Assembly (NCBI RefSeq): GCF_004348995.1
Contig: NZ_SMKQ01000001.1
Location: 1 to 64,000, forward strand
Direction of reading: 5' to 3'
DNA: 64,000 nucleotides
Source: Nonomuraea terrae
GTDB lineage: Bacteria > Actinomycetota > Actinomycetes > Streptosporangiales > Streptosporangiaceae
Shown: piece by piece, positions 61,093-64,000 of the stretch
How the letters are laid out: the number at the start of each line of letters is the position of its first letter
Position numbering within the stretch: the first letter of the stretch is position 1
The notes under the pieces: model-generated
The model's input: the letters and a program-made list of their open reading frames with translations, nothing else
What the model was told of the DNA's origin: nothing
The model's database searches: none
Made by a program: the position numbers and the translations under genes

Positions 61093-62394
61093 TTACCGGG
61101 GCGGGAAGCGTCCGATGATGTCGCGCAGGGCGGCTGCCAGGCGGTCCACGTCGTCGGCGGTGGTGTAGAGAGCAGGGGTGACGCGTACGGCGTCGCCGCC
61201 GCTCATCCCGCCGCGGGCGACGGTGAAGATCCGATGGCGGGTCATGAGGTGTTCGGCGATGGCCTCGTTGTCGGCTTTGGAGGTGCGGCCGTTCAGCCGG
61301 AAGGCGGTGATGGCGCCGTAGGCGTCCGGCTCGTCCGGGGTCAGGATCTGGACGGAGCCGAGGTCCTGCGCCTGGCGCACCCAGCGGTCGCGCAGGTAGC
61401 GCAGGCGGGCCTGCTTGGCCTGGGCGCCCAGGGTCTCGTGGAAGTCGAGGGCGGCGTCCACGGTCAGGAACGGGGCCACGTTCATGGTGCCGGAGTGCAC
61501 GCGCGAGCGGATGTCGGAGGCCGGGTAGGTCTCGTCGATGTAGCAGGGGTCGATGTCGGCCAGCCGCTGCTCGCGGATGTAGAGGAACCCGGCGCCCAGC
61601 GGCACGCCCATCCACTTGTGCAGCGAGAAGACGGCGAAGTCGGCGTCCAGATCGGTGAGGCCGAAGTCGAGCTGACCCCACGAGTGGGCGGCGTCCACGA
61701 TCACGTCCACGTCCCGCTCGCGGGCCATGGCGACGATCTCGCGGACCGGCGTGACCAGGCCGGTGCGGTTGTTCATGTGGCTGAGCAGGAGCATCCGTAC
61801 GTTCGGGTGCTCGCGCAGCGCGCGCTCGTAGGTGTCGAGCACCGCCTGGCGGGTGGCCGGCTCGGGGATGACGATACGCGCCACGCGCACGCCGCGCCGG
61901 GACGGCAGCCAGTTCATGACGTACTGGCCGCTGTGGTAGTCGAGATCGGCGTACATGACCTCGTCGCCGGGGCGCAGGCGGTTGTAGCCGGCGATGAGGT
62001 TCTGCAGGGCCTCGGTGCCGCCCCGGGTCAGCGCGATCTCGTTCCTGGTGACGCCGAGCAGCGCGGCGAGGCGGTCGCGGACCACGTCGGCGCGGGGCTT
62101 GTAGACATTGCGCAGCAGGTGGGAGCTGCGCTCGTTGAGGTGGTCGACGTTGCGGTGGTAAGCCCGCCGGACCGGGTCCGGCATGATCCCGTAGTAGCCG
62201 TTCTCCAGGTTGACGAAGTCGGGACTCACCTGGAACTGCCGGGCGACGGTCCCCCAGAAGCGCTCGTCGCCCGCCAGCCGGTCGGCGGGGACGTCGCGGG
62301 GCACCGCCAGCGCCTCGGCCGGGGTGGGGAAGGTCACGGCGCCGGCGGCGAGCCCGCCGAGGCCCGCGACGACCTGGCGTCTGGACATGGTCAT
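61093..62394 (-). CDS. Tat-exported class V aminotransferase-fold protein (isopenicillin N epimerase-like)
   Basis: A 433-residue PLP protein with a twin-arginine signal (MSRRQVVAGLGGLAAGAVTF) that sends the folded holoenzyme outside. The body is an aminotransferase class V fold close to CefD-type epimerases: the PLP-binding part IALTRGGTEALQNLIAGYN, DAAHSWGQLDFGLTDL and the Schiff-base Lys in FSLHKWMGVPLGAGF are present. An exported epimerase or desulfurase-like role is inferred. ATG 62394 is chosen because AGGTGG lies upstream; the 62436 start adds residues before the Tat motif. Confidence 0.9.
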   Translation of the reverse strand: MTMSRRQVVAGLGGLAAGAVTFPTPAEALAVPRDVPADRLAGDERFWGTVARQFQVSPDFVNLENGYYGIMPDPVRRAYHRNVDHLNERSSHLLRNVYKPRADVVRDRLAALLGVTRNEIALTRGGTEALQNLIAGYNRLRPGDEVMYADLDYHSGQYVMNWLPSRRGVRVARIVIPEPATRQAVLDTYERALREHPNVRMLLLSHMNNRTGLVTPVREIVAMARERDVDVIVDAAHSWGQLDFGLTDLDADFAVFSLHKWMGVPLGAGFLYIREQRLADIDPCYIDETYPASDIRSRVHSGTMNVAPFLTVDAALDFHETLGAQAKQARLRYLRDRWVRQAQDLGSVQILTPDEPDAYGAITAFRLNGRTSKADNEAIAEHLMTRHRIFTVARGGMSGGDAVRVTPALYTTADDVDRLAAALRDIIGRFPPR

Positions 62395-62427
62395 GAAGAA
62401 CACCACCTGTATTCGACGGGATCTCGC

Positions 62428-62460
62428 GGCTCTCATTGTCGTGGAATCTCATCGAGAGCC
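62428..62460. promoter_or_regulatory. Inverted repeat in the AT-richer divergent promoter region
   Basis: GGCTCTC (62428) and GAGAGCC (62454) pair with a 19-base spacer in the 239-base region between two divergent genes. The sequence around is AT-richer than coding DNA. It may be an operator or a leader hairpin. Confidence 0.3.
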
Positions 62461-62633
62461 ATGTTTCCTTCAGCCGGTCGGCGAGCCTTGCCATGGCATT
62501 GGAAAATGCGCAGGTCGGAAAGTATTCCGCGCATGATCGTGCGTTGCCGGGCACGAAACAAATGCGTCGGCTTTACCGGAACCTTTGCCGCCGCCGGGCG
62601 CGTCGGCCCACCCAACGGGCATTACGCTCGGTG

Positions 62634-63044
62634 ATGGTGACGACACGATCAGCCCGCATTCGCCGACCGGCGGCATCCTGCGCCCGCCGGGTGATGGGCC
62701 ATGCGCTGCTCGTGATCGCGCTGGTCGTCGGCGCGGTGTTCACCCACGGCGGCGCGTGCGCGGCCGTGGAGCTGGCCGAGTCGGCGAGCCACAGCGCCCA
62801 CGCGGAGTGGCCGGATCAGCACGACGGGCATTGCCTGCACAGCAGCCTGCCGGAGCACCATCGGCACGGCACCGAGCAGGACTGCTCGGCCAGCGGCCCT
62901 GCCGGTTCGACGTCATACGTGGCCATGCCGGCGGAGCTGTGCGCCTCCGTGGCCGGCGCCGCCGCCGCGCCTGCGCCGAGCCCGGCGCACGCCGCTCGTC
63001 TCGCCGCGGCGTGCCTGGGAAATCTCTGCGTGATGCGCATATAG
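62634..63044 (+). CDS. His/Cys-rich membrane-anchored peptide of unknown function
   Basis: A 136-residue protein with basic N-terminus, one hydrophobic segment ([18 protein letters not shown]) and an outside region rich in His and Cys ([20 protein letters not shown]), followed by an Ala-rich C-terminus and NLCVMRI. The His-rich stretch suggests metal binding, but no family is recognised. The start is uncertain (GTG 62631 or ATG 62634); no good ribosome site is visible. The cysteine-synthase-like gene follows on the same strand, 92 bases away. Confidence 0.6.
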   Translation: MVTTRSARIRRPAASCARRVMGHALLVIALVVGAVFTHGGACAAVELAESASHSAHAEWPDQHDGHCLHSSLPEHHRHGTEQDCSASGPAGSTSYVAMPAELCASVAGAAAAPAPSPAHAARLAAACLGNLCVMRI

Positions 63045-63136
63045 GACCGGCGACATCCAGCAGTCGCCCATGTCCGCACTCGGTTCGCGGCTATTCCGTC
63101 ATGCCGTCGATCGCGTTGTTCTCCGGAGATTCATCA

Positions 63137-64000
63137 ATGTCATCACCAGCGATTTTCGCGCGCCCGCACGAGGGATATAACGCGCTTTCTCTTACCGTCG
63201 GCAACACGCCGCTGGCGTTCATTTCGGAGCCGTTCGTTCCGGGAGGAGGAGGGTTCTGGGCCAAACTCGAAGGCTTCAATCCGGGCGGGATCAAGGACCG
63301 GCCCGCGCTGCACATGGTGCGCCGGGCCCGCGCCCGAGGCGAGCTGGCGCCGGGCGCCACGATCATCGAGTCGACCAGCGGCACCCTGGGTCTCGGCCTC
63401 GCCCTGGCCGGCATCGTCTTCGGCCATCCCGTCGTGCTGGTCGGCGACCCCGGCATGGAGCCGCTGATGTGCCGGCTGCTCGCCTCGTACGGCGCGCGTC
63501 TGGAGATCGTCACCGAGCCGCATCCGGACGGCGGCTGGCAACAGGCCCGCCGGGAGCGGGTCGAGCGCCTGCTGGCCGCGAACCCCGGCTCCTACTGCCC
63601 CGACCAGTACAACAACCCCGACAACGTGGACGCCTACGCGGGACTCGCGCACGAATTGCTGGCCCAGCTGTCCCACATCGACGTGCTGGTGTGCTCCGTC
63701 GGGACCGGCGGGCACAGCGCGGGCATCTCGAACGTGCTGCGCGGCCACTTCCCCGGCCTGCGCCTGGTCGGTGTCGACACGGTGGGCTCGACCATCTTCG
63801 GCCAGCCCGCCCGTTCCCGGCTGATGCGCGGGCTCGGCTCCAGCATCCACCCGAGCAACGTCGCCTACGACGCCTTCAGCGAGGTGCACTGGGTCGCCCC
63901 CGCCGAGGCGGTCTGGGCCTGCCGCACCCTGGCCGCCCGGCACTACGTCTCGGGCGGGTGGAGCACCGGCGCCGTGACCCTGGTGGCGCGCTGGCTGGCT
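63137..64000 (+). CDS. PLP-dependent cysteine synthase-like enzyme (3' end cut by window)
   Basis: The first 288 residues of a fold-type II PLP enzyme. Motifs are VGNTPL, the Schiff-base Lys in [24 protein letters not shown] in the place of the substrate loop SGNTG, and the phosphate-binding GTGGHSAG. The lost Asn of SGNTG separates it from ordinary CysK, so it may make another beta-substituted alanine, as SbnA does for diaminopropionate. ATG 63137 follows CCGGAGATT. The first 20 codons are less GC-rich than the rest. The end lies outside the window. Confidence 0.85.
   Translation, partial: MSSPAIFARPHEGYNALSLTVGNTPLAFISEPFVPGGGGFWAKLEGFNPGGIKDRPALHMVRRARARGELAPGATIIESTSGTLGLGLALAGIVFGHPVVLVGDPGMEPLMCRLLASYGARLEIVTEPHPDGGWQQARRERVERLLAANPGSYCPDQYNNPDNVDAYAGLAHELLAQLSHIDVLVCSVGTGGHSAGISNVLRGHFPGLRLVGVDTVGSTIFGQPARSRLMRGLGSSIHPSNVAYDAFSEVHWVAPAEAVWACRTLAARHYVSGGWSTGAVTLVARWLA

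Overview
The window is a high-GC actinomycete chromosome segment. Gene types and domain styles (a PF04672-type SAM methyltransferase, PadR/DUF1048/ABC operon, BrkB, MHS transporter, SCO-like membrane proteins) fit a Streptosporangiaceae-like organism such as Nonomuraea or Streptosporangium; that placement is inference from gene content only. No rRNA, tRNA or CRISPR array was seen. The left end cuts a pyroglutamyl-peptidase gene and the right end cuts a cysteine-synthase-like gene.

Region 1 (0-20 kb) is mixed accessory sequence: pcp/DUF2891, a SAM methyltransferase, two paralogous acyl desaturases facing away from each other around a BrkB membrane protein, a BBE-type flavin oxidase, a frame-damaged secreted protein, a cytochrome P450, a PadR-DUF1048-ABC exporter operon, an SDR/Rrf2 pair with a clear operator array, a secreted GH5 glucanase, and an HxlR regulator. 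Gene remnants (transposase tail, TauE/SafE tail, epimerase and NmrA fragments) lie at 14.05-14.64 kb and 18.9-19.2 kb.

Region 2 (20.3-35.3 kb) is an aromatic catabolic island. Divergent operons encode MetF-like, LigA, LigB, an esterase-like alpha/beta hydrolase and a muconolactone-isomerase-like protein on the minus strand, and a GalB-type hydratase, a CHA aldolase (GalC/LigK) and a tetrahydrofolate-dependent O-demethylase (LigM/DesA) on the plus strand. An aldehyde dehydrogenase, a NarL/FixJ response regulator, a PAS-GAF histidine kinase, a benzoylformate decarboxylase, an MHS transporter and an FAD monooxygenase follow. The predicted flow is demethylation of a methoxylated gallate/protocatechuate, extradiol ring cleavage, then hydration and aldol cleavage to pyruvate and oxaloacetate. 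A 15-base motif (GCGACAAATGACGTA) recurs before three transcription units of this island and is a candidate site for the two-component system.

Region 3 (35.4-43 kb) holds an SDR/TetR pair with duplicated operator sequence, several small membrane or orphan proteins, an NTF2-like protein and an NAD-dependent, metal-free formate dehydrogenase with its LysR regulator.

Region 4 (43.9-58.2 kb) is a tungsten/molybdenum island: a GntR-type regulator fused to a periplasmic-binding-like sensor domain, a TupABC tungstate importer, a MobA-MoaD fusion, an aldehyde:ferredoxin oxidoreductase, a NuoG-like formate dehydrogenase alpha subunit, a NuoE-NuoF fusion, MoeA, and a second MoeA fused to the same sensor domain as the regulator. 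Tight spacing and start/stop overlaps suggest one 13-kb transcription unit. Region 5 (58.2-64 kb) has a lipoprotein, a class C beta-lactamase-like serine hydrolase, an orphan protein, a Tat-exported class-V aminotransferase-fold enzyme, a His/Cys-rich peptide and a cysteine-synthase-like enzyme.
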